Assembly: GCA_030427585.1 (NCBI GenBank)
Contig: JAUIBW010000019.1
Span: 30,208 to 94,207, forward strand
Length of the DNA: 64,000 nucleotides
Direction of reading: 5' to 3'
Origin: Bacteroidia bacterium
GTDB taxonomy: Bacteria > Bacteroidota > Bacteroidia > Flavobacteriales > Flavobacteriaceae
In this document: positions 60,201 through 64,000 of the stretch, one piece after another
How the letters are laid out: every line of letters begins with the position of its first letter
Position numbering within the stretch: position 1 is the first letter of the stretch
Position numbers and translations under genes: made by a program
The notes under the pieces: generated by a model
Seen by the model: only the letters and a program-made list of their open reading frames with translations
What the model was told of the DNA's origin: nothing
Database searches by the model: none

Positions 60201-61553
60201 AATTCTGTAGAAGAGTTAGAACAAAAACTTGAAGCGTATAATGATGGAGAACGAATAATTGAAAATACATGGATAGGGAAAGCCAATCGAAATAAAGATA
60301 TCCATGAGTTGTTTAAAGGAGATACAGAATTTCAGGAAATCATTAGCAAATGGATAGAAAAAAATAAACTATCAAACCTTGCAGATCTATGGGCTAAAGG
60401 TTTGGATTTAGATTGGAACAAGTTGTATGCAGAAGTGAAACCTAATCGTATTCATTTGCCATCTTACCCCTTTGCAAAAGAACGTTATTGGTATAACCTG
60501 CCTAAAAACCATGATAAGTTTTCAGACTTTCAAAAAGCTAATACAGTAACAATTCATCCGTTATTACATCAAAATACTTCTGATTTAAGTCAGCAAAGCT
60601 ATACAACGACTTTTGATGGTGAGGAATTCTTTCTAAAAGATCATCAGGTAAACGGACATAAAGTATTACCTGCTGTAGCTTATTTAGAGATGGCGCAAAC
60701 AGCTATATATCAAGCATTACCTTTTTCAGAAGAATCGTTTGTCTTAGAATTAAAAAATACAGTTTGGCTAAAACCTGTGATAGTTGAAAAGTATAAACAG
60801 ATTTCAATAGCGCTATTTGAAAAAGGAGAAAACGATGATATAATAGAGAAAGTAGAATATGAGATTTATAGCCTAAGTGACTCACCAGAACAACAAGAAG
60901 AGATCATACATTGCCAGGGAGAAGCCCTGATAAAGAGAAGGGAAATACCTGCCAAACTTAATATTGATCAGCTTAGAAAACAAATGAAGCAAACTATAAT
61001 TGAGCCTTCTGCTGTATATAGTGCTTTTAAACAGTTTGGACTTGATTATGGTCCTACTCATCAGGGTGTAACTGCTATTTATATGGGAGAAGATCAACTC
61101 CTTGCACACCTTGGCTTATCAATAGAAAACAGGACCAGCCAGAAAGATTTTACTTTACATCCAGGTTTAATGGATAGTGCACTTCAGGCATGTATAGGAC
61201 TAATGGTTGACATGAACAATTTACCTTCTCAACCATTACTTCCTTTTGTACTAGAATCTATGCGAATAATCTCTGCTTGTACTCCAAAAATGCTAGTCTG
61301 GGCACGCTATGCAAAAGATAATAAACCTGAGGATAAACTCATTAAAATTGACCTTGATCTATGTGACCAGGAAGGAAATGTTTGTGTACAGATGCGAGGA
61401 TTTTCATCACGAACCCTGAATGGGGAAGCTGGTTTTATTTCTCAAAAAACGTTAATTGATAGAAAAGACTATGATGATGATTTTTATGAGAAGATAATTG
61501 AGAAAGTATTGAATAATGAAATTTCAGTAGAAGCAGCCGCAGAGTTAAATTGA
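42291..61553 (+). CDS. Giant trans-AT PKS: LnmK-ACP-KS-ECH3-ACP-KS-DH*-KR-ACP-KS-DH*-KR-cMT-ACP-KS-DH
   Basis: 6420 residues, no AT. Order: LnmK-type double-hotdog acyltransferase/decarboxylase 1-330 (DGLSENWLMKELGDIHW; Y64 near the catalytic tyrosine of LnmK); ACP 365-440 (S395). KS4 458-900 (C624, H759, H806); three crotonase-like domains ECH 1148-1370, 1381-1610 and 1613-1860; ACP 1890-1970 (S1926, W1932). KS5 2010-2440 (C2176); degenerate DH 2620-2900; KR 2905-3330 (Y3265); ACP 3390-3470 (S3426). KS6 3517-3950 (C3679); degenerate DH 4128-4410; KR 4418-4880 (Y4810); C-methyltransferase 4940-5300 (LEVGAGTGGTS); ACP 5340-5420 (S5379). KS7 5483-5915 (C5640); intact DH 6087-6390 (H6118, D6295). 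A short helical tail probably docks to the next protein, which supplies KR-ACP. This protein plausibly starts the assembly line. Confidence 0.95.
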   Translation: MTINTMNKVSENRTYSLNIPQMLWDGLSENWLMKELGDIHWKMISEGLKTESDKLVDSNGNRLYASFVRIRWESNNCLSEFSENEEIKIKSHLSKYGKKMFFSNGQVSGHNKDIKTELMSVFSSRNSGNNQKLVKGTPLNVEHKNIPVHNKLPEVAKNFFKAKSCFFQSEKNEEDNDIQEIILNDSSFNISTDIEPLFQKKYQIDSYDDINGVGLLYFASYPKISDKCELSFFQEKYIGEINSYNWAKNSSTIARDIHYYGNANANEELIYNLEHFSFLDENTIKLSSSLVREKDGMLIAKIFTIKKISEPLNIASVWIRGEKEDEKDSFSISDTPSLETVNFSDNPPIFNQNFKKNSDLSEEQLCETIVSFFSEILENKEITIHTDLRRFGVESIVYTELSEHLNIEYDLQSNPSTFYGLFTVKEIASFLLSDHSIISDLKEDNEVVNTKKNHINSDDIAIVGLSLKVPGANNKEEFWENLVKKNSCITTTPKDRWDWPESINIQGIHRGINYGGYIKDIDKFDASFFGISPREAKLIDPQQRILLELTWELIESSGYKPSVLKKSKTGVFIGASGSDYETLLHKNTEQKEFSATGTAMALLSNRISYFYDLDGPSLTIDTACSSSLVAINNAITSIKNNQCEQAIVGGIHLMCEPTKSIAYKESNMLSVDGACYTFDKRANGYVRGEGAIMFLLKPLAKAVADHDNVLALIKSTAVNHGGYSSGVTVPNPNKQKQLIEEAYTKANIDIQNVSYIETHGTGTSLGDPIEILGLTQAFQSLMNEKNEKENFTPWCGIGSIKTNIGHLEAASGIAGLLKVVMAMKHNYLPPNQNFENINSKIEIENKPFHILEDGTEWLPINNKKTLVAGVSSFGIGGANAHVVVESYQNNEVENSKAIKGPYIFVLSAKREEVLIDYAKNILTYVYQNPTVTPYQLSYTLQVTKEEMEFRLAFVYDTIENLKAYLTNFIQNSRQTNIFIGKVKKIELYQFDNNEIIADRLSLKNIAKRWCEGNAIKWEKLYPISSKALEIPTYPFDHKKGYWIAYKKPQDSYKEHTKSAIKEVQEEIKTSMVSEEISIPSQILENAEKKVSLVRGFNQVTPSKPTDISLMPVEQLKTEKIKQVHDQKVQITLSHTEDRSLDEKYTTNDFSIRLFHQGNGIYVLEVNTEKNNILSHTLIKELVSTLEYIQQLSTLKVLVLRGNQYTFFQGDYKSYNECVVQGLYYSLVHFPYPTIAEMYGDATGGGFLLGMLCDFMVCSKASQYSYVGYDNGLLPTLEEELLFKERFGEVLARDFLYHSKVFKGNELKERGWSIPIVPSEEVKTYTQKLAQSLYGKPQISLRLLKKHLGRHIFKFTEGLKEVELSQEYDTTPIASTKIISRSKYITVKTDEHQILVIRIHTGEKKYRLKTLVSGLREILEQVKEERYYKAIVLTSDDECFLRVPDMTGSVKEILELQRLLIECSVPVISAIKNSAKNIGWLIAQSCDMCIYQIEGNYSASTIFEIPELSKLAGYIFERRLGAYTCQEILMSGRNYSGIELQQQVGGISISMNPLSSALELATLWSTFPSEVIRQWRKEQIQTTLREVKKLPLWQVQEEINTSLPQIPTAIQLKSEVIHATVHPEGILEVRMEDREAKNMFSSAFMEGITEVFNHIEESLTYKVVILTGYDNYFISGGTKDMLLDIQEGKIKFTDTQIYHLALSCKIPVIGAMQGHGIGAGWSMGMFCDYSLFSEGGHYLSPYMNYGFTPGAGSTLIFPERIGYDLARETLLTGIEYSGQELKEKGLPLPVLSRKEVFSTAFDLAKKLATNSRNSLIAFKEQLTSKLRVQLEETYNLELDMHEKTFVGRSETLERIEHNFNNAIQETQGQKETHMEEISSSKSQHIPLGVDVMTVIMASLKKLLAQELHMEEEEIDEESQFVELGLDSIIGVTWIRKINEKYKISINATKIYSYPNLKEFSNYVKTEVEKEGTLPVHEIQNTQALEVNHTGFEHNLEVSKPITSTENQSKSIAVIGMSGQFPGAKDIEEFWQNIAQGKNCITEIPKERWNIDTYYQEGETVSEKTYSKWMGALEGYDLFDPLFFNISPSEAEHMDPQQRLFLQTCWHAIEHAGYNAESLANSKCGVFVGCGQGDYHLLSKNLRTSAYGFTGGNNSILAARISYFLNLQGPCLTIDTACSSSLVAIANACDSLILGQSDLMLAGGVYVGASSDMHVKTSQMGMLSPEGMCYTFDQRANGFVPGEGVGVVMLKRLEDAERDKDNILGVIQGWGINQDGKTNGITAPNAKAQSKLQQEVYKKYNVDPSSIQLVEAHGTGTKLGDPIEVEALVDSFNEYTAKKEYCALGSVKSNIGHCLMAAGVAGMIKVLMSLKYKKLPPTINFKKLNEHINLKDSPFYINTILKDWEVEETQQRLAAISSFGFSGTNAHMVIAEYPSSLDRNERGLNILQHNDCIFPLSAKTQRQLKQKAIDLLDYIDREEQSLDSVQIAYTLQIGRMEMEHRLGVLASTTDQLKRKLKAYIEEEKYDQNVFLGEVKRRDTTISLFSNDTDLQETIDKWIQQKKLSNLVNLWVQGYDLDWNKLYGEVKPQRINLPVYPFAKERYWFDKEEVFNFSPSVASEVIIHPLLHQNTSKFHQQRYSSIFSSKESFLNHDQQTGVKFISELTSLEMAHAAIKDSLSLQAGSGIGLNDIVWAAPMITVPSTEFTISLYEKDNGYIDYEICSTIGNEEIIHCQGVANINTRLITGQKNVEELKVEMTRSEMSAPHSEIIDIYQKDDQLLIQLNLLEDTLNNQKDFVIFPAIMEHILKVVGFFKNKPEKVNPLNLRSIQVVSPCTQNMYGWIRFSKNDHSGDGTFNLDIDLYNDQGSVCIQLRELSIDSSNQIGIEAFTSINKDVVNKKLPSTEETVQTLFFREYWKDLPYTKTEAKLENQQIIVFTDTDFREKLEIESEHPLSRAIIVDQADSFQKVTPKLYHCNPTHRNDMDKIFNQVIDEESNPVHIIYLWAKDQGEAGVHMVFDLFKAIKASKCSVIKVTLVGHYNPSEIDTCWDYSWIGFERSLKLLLPDTRIAILYSNMSSCTPNQVLDISQQSGILWFKDSKKYTLSVQPCKTDTIHEEQVLKQNGNYLITGGCGSLGLQFGKYLAERYNANLILVGRSKMTSGIQKHINDLKKVGAREVYYTSIDVSDRKALLALKSDLSFSLSGIIHAAGVASSDPFYDRSTKDINSVLNPKTIGSALLSEIFDEPSLDFVCYFSSISAFIGDFGSCDYAIASRFQMAYSQYCEQKAQRNGKTVVINWPLWKDGSMGTSDSEQTSFYLKSSGQEPLSTSEGIDIWQNLLKSKSTQTLVMKGNPSHLKQLLNRFYHIEKPIEHIPATIKQIAGKGWKHSHQGLSLKECIISDLKQEISILIKIKKTELSTTKNLTEYGFDSISLSTLAKRLAVYFGLEITPAIFFSATTINKLSEYFLQEQAIHIESFYSHSEVVGSITTGKIATAKLKSIKPKLTPYFRSQRDSGLFVQEPIAIVGMSGRFPQAQTVDQFWTLLAEGKDAITEVPSSRWDWRNYYTVPGDIKNRIVTNKGGFIDGVEEFDPLFFEISPREAEQMDPAERLLLMETYKAIEDARISPNDIRGKRVGVFVGMEESQYDDITGQQGITTSGNAMISSRLSYFLDLHGPTIATNTACSSGLVALHQAVSSLRQGECKAAIVAGVSLLLSPVSYMMMSKAGMLSEDGHCYPFSKKANGIGVGESVVVLMLKPLSAAIADDDSIYGTIKGSGINFDGKTNGVTAPKGDRQSELIEKVYKDYQIDINDLSYIITHGTGTKLGDPVEINALAKAFKNLNNDKSFPFEREHCALTSCKSNVGHTLAASGLVSVVNLLKAMQHQKIPESLNCKEENDYITWKDSPFFINKKTGEWKKEQGKPYLGAVSSFGRSGTNAHVVIEEYQKPIENVQPISGTIPNEKVMILLSARTEERLRQRTRDLLNFIVSPSQKAINLQELGYSLQVCREEFEVRLGFLVGSVAQLTEKLQAYLDDVQDIEDTYRGKVKRNQQDIQIINDDDDMKEAIDKWITRKKLPKLLELWVKGLTIDWKKFYVDHKPKRIALPTYPFAKERYWIDSIQKGQSRTSENTSKLHPLVHQNTSDFDEQSYSSTFRGNESFLKEDQYEGYKVLPPSVYVEMVRAAIKMALPTAEESLPIEMHHLEWVEQCMVYKDKNIKIVVSPSNKNKISFGVYSEENGSEICHFKGNAIFSVASNTIKLDVQSLMRQMEKGPIEMPDLYTTLNNIGISYDKSHEVLKALYLENNQMLVKCKIPSVDQGDYVLPPSIIDSLLHASMVFVEAVEPLMPIALDSLTIVAPCVEEMFAWIRLSQEIQSDDQTVKLDIDLCDQQGNVVIIIRGIELAYLSNISFQINSETTQLWDKISYLTKWEEHFIKLPKIEETHKNVLIVCSGNTSGFGEEIQKYHNQKEEGKTFVIKISDKTKQVSKNEWLCGVNDFQGFQSCLQSIGEIDTLYFLSMQQDKYSNSLTLKESEDSHHNDEIQFLRLIKFLKQNDKIKEKIDSYVLTLDTYSIYEEPNQYEGAGITGLAYSLAQGSYQFRVRNLDLSYEDLKTQEDRKKVLKIMLQEPPADRGEVFKIKSGKRYRQILYKLNWNTPVSSAIRKNGVYLIVGGSGTVGKIITHQLIKRYKTNIIWVGRSEVDSKKVQKAIKSLKEYKENLKYIQADVTDPNTFKDTVTSIKEKYQTIHGAIFAGMVFDFENSLDQTTEKEFRSIFDLKARGSHVFYEVLKKEPLDFMCYFSSGQAYSFSGAAKLSAYASGITYADSFVHSIRKQSNFPVGIINWGFWKSTIETIAENNKDISTRNFEALEDLEGFRCFEQFVYELRQGRIHQVLCMKASPHIETLMNCNKKELISLINIPDSSSVVLSETSVEIPKKKIKELIYIEENSKLEYWLYQLLFCQIDQLIQTIGHEKALEIATLYKQCGIIDKYIPWWNVCLQRLKQSGYIQYEDNIITEWKKVDAKGVWSKWKIEKEKYLQNSNHKAWVTLVNDCLEKLPEILQGNVLATDVIFPNSSIEKVEEVYKNNLQSDTFNEIVANSVVAYVKQKLQLDPDTKLKILEVGAGTGGTSTIVFSKLKPFKESIEEYCYTDLSKAFFFHAEKKYVPENPFIQCKRLDIEEPIEDQDIEIGTYDLVIAANVLHATKDIRRTLQNAKTILHQDGYLLINELSTPALFNHLTFGLLDGWWLFKDPDLRMSGSPGLFPATWKQVLNEEGFPLVLFPAEETHIVGQQVIMAQSDGVIKQKILLNKKKKAFEVALPLTKSKSNHTQKQTTASLQKQSSVLKPSQNIQKHIRTKILDSLSETLKISSENIDSDSAFSDYGVDSILGVSFINQVNSALSISLNTAIIFEHSSVNRLSKHIYNSYRSQIEPMPELQKDVLVNADKDLEHPVYKEKTANTINSLPQNRFSFRTRSFRKDLSTKNKESNSEIAVVGISGMFPKADNINQFWQNMVEGIDGVDELPEHYLNQKKYFSTQKQSGKTRCKWGGIVEDRDCFDPLFFNISPKEAESMNPHQRLVLQESWNAIENSGYNPKELSGSQTGIYIGAEPTGYTGETFTGYSDAIIASRLSYILNLNGPSFVVNTGCSSSAVALHLACESLRNKETDLALAGGVNACLNENVLVRLDKIEMLSPNGRCFTFDKEADGTIMSEGIGIVVLKRLEDAIDSGDKIYGLISGSGINQDGASNGITAPNGEAQEKLITDIYKKFNIDPEKISYVEAHGTGTKLGDPVETNALVRAFRNFTDQKGFCAIGSAKSYIGHTAAAAGVIGLIKVLLSMQNNKIPKLLNFKTLNPLIEFKESPFYINTEVQEWKSPNTPRMAAINSFGHSGTNAHLVIKEYVQTESSPVSISRNPVIIPLSAKTPEQLLQKTKDLLGFTRIQKGRNLQPTETFNLAGMAYTLQVGREAMEERLAFIVNSVEELEQKLEAYNDGERIIENTWIGKANRNKDIHELFKGDTEFQEIISKWIEKNKLSNLADLWAKGLDLDWNKLYAEVKPNRIHLPSYPFAKERYWYNLPKNHDKFSDFQKANTVTIHPLLHQNTSDLSQQSYTTTFDGEEFFLKDHQVNGHKVLPAVAYLEMAQTAIYQALPFSEESFVLELKNTVWLKPVIVEKYKQISIALFEKGENDDIIEKVEYEIYSLSDSPEQQEEIIHCQGEALIKRREIPAKLNIDQLRKQMKQTIIEPSAVYSAFKQFGLDYGPTHQGVTAIYMGEDQLLAHLGLSIENRTSQKDFTLHPGLMDSALQACIGLMVDMNNLPSQPLLPFVLESMRIISACTPKMLVWARYAKDNKPEDKLIKIDLDLCDQEGNVCVQMRGFSSRTLNGEAGFISQKTLIDRKDYDDDFYEKIIEKVLNNEISVEAAAELN

Positions 61554-61563
61554 CTTTAGACAC

Positions 61564-64000
61564 ATGAAAGAAGAATTAATAAAAATATATAAAGATATCT
61601 CCAGAGGAAAGCTTACAAAAAAGGAAGCACTGGATAAGATAAAAATTATTAAGCAGCAAGATCAGGAAAAAGCTACAGGTACCTTGTTGGCAAACTCTGT
61701 GTGGAAACTCGCTTCGTTAGATGTACAACCCGAAGACCAGACAGAATATACCGAGCATCATATTATTTTATGCGAACTACCTAATTTAAAGGAGAATGAA
61801 ATCAAAGAGTTACTTCCTGATTGTCATTTTGTAAGTTTGTCCTTAGGAGCAGATCAAAGTATTGCCGATCGTTATGAGCGTTATGCTATGTCGTGTTTTG
61901 CTTATCTGCAAGAGATACTTTCTAATAAACCTCAGGGTCACATACTGATTCAAATAGTTGTAGGTAGCGACGCAGAACAGGTTGTTTTTATGGGTCTTTC
62001 GGGTTTATTACAAACAGCTACTTTAGAGAATCCAGTGGTGAAAGGGCAAATCATATGTACTGAGTCTGCTATAGGGGCAAAAAAACTTTCACTACAGCTT
62101 CAGGAAAATGTATTGAATTTTGAGGATCATCAGGTTAAATATGATGAGCATCTGCGTTATGTTTTGAAAAGGGAAGAAATACAGGCGATTGATGTACGTC
62201 CTAAAATAGCGTTCAAAGACCGAGGTGTATACCTTATTACTGGTGGTATGGGCGGTTTAGGTATTTTATTTACCAAAGAGATCTTAAAACAAACGACTCA
62301 TTCCAGAGTTATAGTAACGGGTCGTTCTGCCTTAACAGCAGATAGAAAAGCAATTCTTGAAGCATTGCCGGTACGTAATAATACTGTTGAATATCAGCAA
62401 TTGGATGTAAGTAATTCAGAACAGGTCACCCAATGTATAGTTACGATCTGCAAAAAGTATGAACAATTAAACGGGATTCTTCATTGTGCAGGTATGATCT
62501 CAGATAATTTCATTCTTAAAAAGACGAGAGATGAATTTGGCAAAGTACTTACTCCAAAAGTAACAGGTACTTTCAATCTGGATCAGTCCAGTAAGGATAT
62601 TGACTTAGACTTTTTGGTATTGTTTTCTTCTGTTGTATCACAACTGGGTAATGTGGGTCAGTCAGATTATGCAGTGGCTAATGGATTTATGGATCATTTT
62701 GCTGTATATCGCAATCATTTAGTTCAAAAAGGCCAACGACAGGGACACACTTTATCTATCAACTGGCCGCTATGGCAAGACGGTGGTATGCAAATAGATC
62801 AGGCAAGTCAGGAGGCTTTACATAAAATTTATGGGATGAATCCTATGAATATAGCTACAGGAATGTATGCATTCTATCGTTTTTTGGGGTTAAGGTATAG
62901 CCAAACTTTAGTTATGGAAGGTGATATAACGCAAATGTGCCAGTCGCTACTTGAAGATCAAACCAATCACAAAAAATCAATATCCACTACCTTCGAAAAA
63001 CAAGTCATCTCAGGGAAAAATCATGCAAGCCTACTAGAAAAGACAAAAGATTATTTGTGTAAGCAATTCGCAAAAATATTAAAACTTGAACCCCATAAAA
63101 TTGATCCACAGGCACCCTTAGAGAAATATGGTATCGATTCTATATTGGCTATGAGCCTTACAGATCAATTAGAAAAAACTTTTGCTTCTCTACCCAAGAC
63201 TCTCTTTTTTGAATATCAGACCATTCATGAGCTTTCTGAGTATTTTATAAAGTTTTATAGTACAAGGCTATTACAATATTTTGATTCCGAAAAAAATAGT
63301 CAAAAAATAATAGAAGAAAAACAAGATTATCATACCAAAAAGATTAATAAAAGACGATTACATCGTAAACGTAATGTTATTATCTCAAAAGATAAAACTC
63401 ATTCAAAATCAGATGACCCTATAGCCATTGTGGGGTTAAGTGGTCGTTATCCAAACTCGGTTGATATCGCTGCATATTGGGATAATCTTAAAGAAGGTAG
63501 GGATTGTATTACAGAGATTCCTGAAGATCGCTGGGATTGGCAAGCATATTACAGTGATGATCGTAGCAAAATCGGTTATCATTATAGTAAATGGGGTGGT
63601 TTTATAGAAGGAGTGGATGAGTTTGACCCAAGGTTTTTTAATATTTCTCCCAGAGAGGCCTCATCGATCGACCCTCAGGAACGTTTGTTTTTACAACATA
63701 GTTGGATGGCGGTTGAGGATGCGGGATATACACGTTCTAGTCTGCAAATACCTCGTAAAGAAGGATTGGCAGGCCAGGTAGGCGTTTATGTTGGAGTTAT
63801 GTATGGAGAATACCAATTGTTTGCAGTAGAAGAAAATATGCGAGGTAATCCTATAAGTATTTCGGGCAGTTATGCCAGTATTGCCAATCGAGTATCTTAT
63901 TTTTTAAATCTTCATGGTCCTAGTATGACTTTGGATACGATGTGTTCTTCGTCATTAACTTCGATTCATTTAGCGTGTCAGGATTTAAAAGAAGGGCGAA
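61564..64000 (+). CDS. Trans-AT PKS, N-terminal part: docking-KR-ACP-KS (cut by window end)
   Basis: The open frame runs from the ATG at 61564 to the window end (812 codons, no stop). Residues 1-32 are a charged helix pair (YKDISRGKLTKKEALDKIKI) of the docking type. The KR spans about 60-480 with GGMGGLG at 226, SS before QLG, and Y369; GMISDN has the aspartate linked with B-type reduction. ACP about 490-565 carries S526 (YGIDSI). KS8 starts near 619 with C794 in DTMCSSS and is truncated before the histidines. It begins 10 bases after the preceding PKS gene, which ends in KS-DH, so one KS-DH//KR-ACP module is split across two proteins. Confidence 0.93.
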   Translation, partial: MKEELIKIYKDISRGKLTKKEALDKIKIIKQQDQEKATGTLLANSVWKLASLDVQPEDQTEYTEHHIILCELPNLKENEIKELLPDCHFVSLSLGADQSIADRYERYAMSCFAYLQEILSNKPQGHILIQIVVGSDAEQVVFMGLSGLLQTATLENPVVKGQIICTESAIGAKKLSLQLQENVLNFEDHQVKYDEHLRYVLKREEIQAIDVRPKIAFKDRGVYLITGGMGGLGILFTKEILKQTTHSRVIVTGRSALTADRKAILEALPVRNNTVEYQQLDVSNSEQVTQCIVTICKKYEQLNGILHCAGMISDNFILKKTRDEFGKVLTPKVTGTFNLDQSSKDIDLDFLVLFSSVVSQLGNVGQSDYAVANGFMDHFAVYRNHLVQKGQRQGHTLSINWPLWQDGGMQIDQASQEALHKIYGMNPMNIATGMYAFYRFLGLRYSQTLVMEGDITQMCQSLLEDQTNHKKSISTTFEKQVISGKNHASLLEKTKDYLCKQFAKILKLEPHKIDPQAPLEKYGIDSILAMSLTDQLEKTFASLPKTLFFEYQTIHELSEYFIKFYSTRLLQYFDSEKNSQKIIEEKQDYHTKKINKRRLHRKRNVIISKDKTHSKSDDPIAIVGLSGRYPNSVDIAAYWDNLKEGRDCITEIPEDRWDWQAYYSDDRSKIGYHYSKWGGFIEGVDEFDPRFFNISPREASSIDPQERLFLQHSWMAVEDAGYTRSSLQIPRKEGLAGQVGVYVGVMYGEYQLFAVEENMRGNPISISGSYASIANRVSYFLNLHGPSMTLDTMCSSSLTSIHLACQDLKEGR

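Noticed and set aside
42291..61553. Cis-acting AT domains within the PKS modules
   Set aside because: Linkers after each KS lead directly to DH, ECH or KR; no GHSxG acyltransferase motif is seen, so malonyl loading must be in trans.

Overview
The window is AT-rich DNA from a member of the Bacteroidota, most likely a marine flavobacterium. A genus such as Aquimarina is a guess. The evidence is TAnnTTTG-type promoter boxes, a TonB-dependent receptor with a carboxypeptidase-like N-terminal domain, an UpxY-type NusG paralogue, and remnants of Bacteroidota conjugative elements (RteC and a tyrosine recombinase). Nothing was searched; all family names come from reading motifs.

Region 1 (1-1290) is core genome: prs on the minus strand, then an intact tRNA-Leu(CAA) immediately preceded by the 5' half of a second tRNA-Leu, and a terminator. 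Region 2 (1.4-18.0 kb) is a patchwork of small accessory genes and decayed genes. It holds a minus-strand alkylation-damage operon (Ada regulator/methyltransferase, 2OG oxygenase, DUF1330-like protein, stand-alone Ada metal-binding domain, AlkB-like protein, VOC protein). It also holds two GNATs, rsgA, a LuxR-type regulator beside a TonB receptor, and small membrane proteins. Remnants of MFS transporters, an alpha/beta hydrolase, an epimerase, DJ-1, AraC, PD40, RteC and an integrase lie between them.

Region 3 (18.4-64.0 kb) is the centrepiece: a plus-strand trans-AT polyketide synthase locus that runs off the right edge. It starts with three ~203-bp tandem leader repeats carrying conserved potential RNA hairpins and decoy start codons, the last of which becomes the start of upxY. 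UpxY probably works as a processive antiterminator for the very long operon. Next come a 3516-aa PKS (ACP, DUF2156/LPG-synthase-like domain, tryptophanase-fold PLP lyase, KS-DH-KR-ACP, KS-DH*), a discrete class III aminotransferase, and a 1263-aa ACP-KS0-ACP-thioesterase protein. A likely export and tailoring cassette follows (MMPL transporter, LolA-like protein, GMC oxidoreductase, START-like protein). Then comes a 6420-aa PKS and the start of a further PKS.

The 6420-aa protein reads LnmK-like acyltransferase/decarboxylase-ACP, KS-ECH-ECH-ECH-ACP, KS-DH*-KR-ACP, KS-DH*-KR-cMT-ACP, KS-DH. The truncated protein begins with the KR-ACP that completes the last module, then a KS. No acyltransferase domain is embedded in any module, so the malonyl transferase must act in trans and lie outside the window, as must any HMG-synthase cassette for beta-branching. 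By domain logic the line probably starts at the LnmK domain at 42.3 kb. It may end at the thioesterase encoded near 35.9 kb, so gene order is not the biosynthetic order. The combination of an LnmK-type domain with an in-line PLP lyase recalls sulfur insertion in leinamycin-type assembly lines. The DUF2156-lyase didomain between a carrier protein and a KS is the feature most likely to be undescribed.
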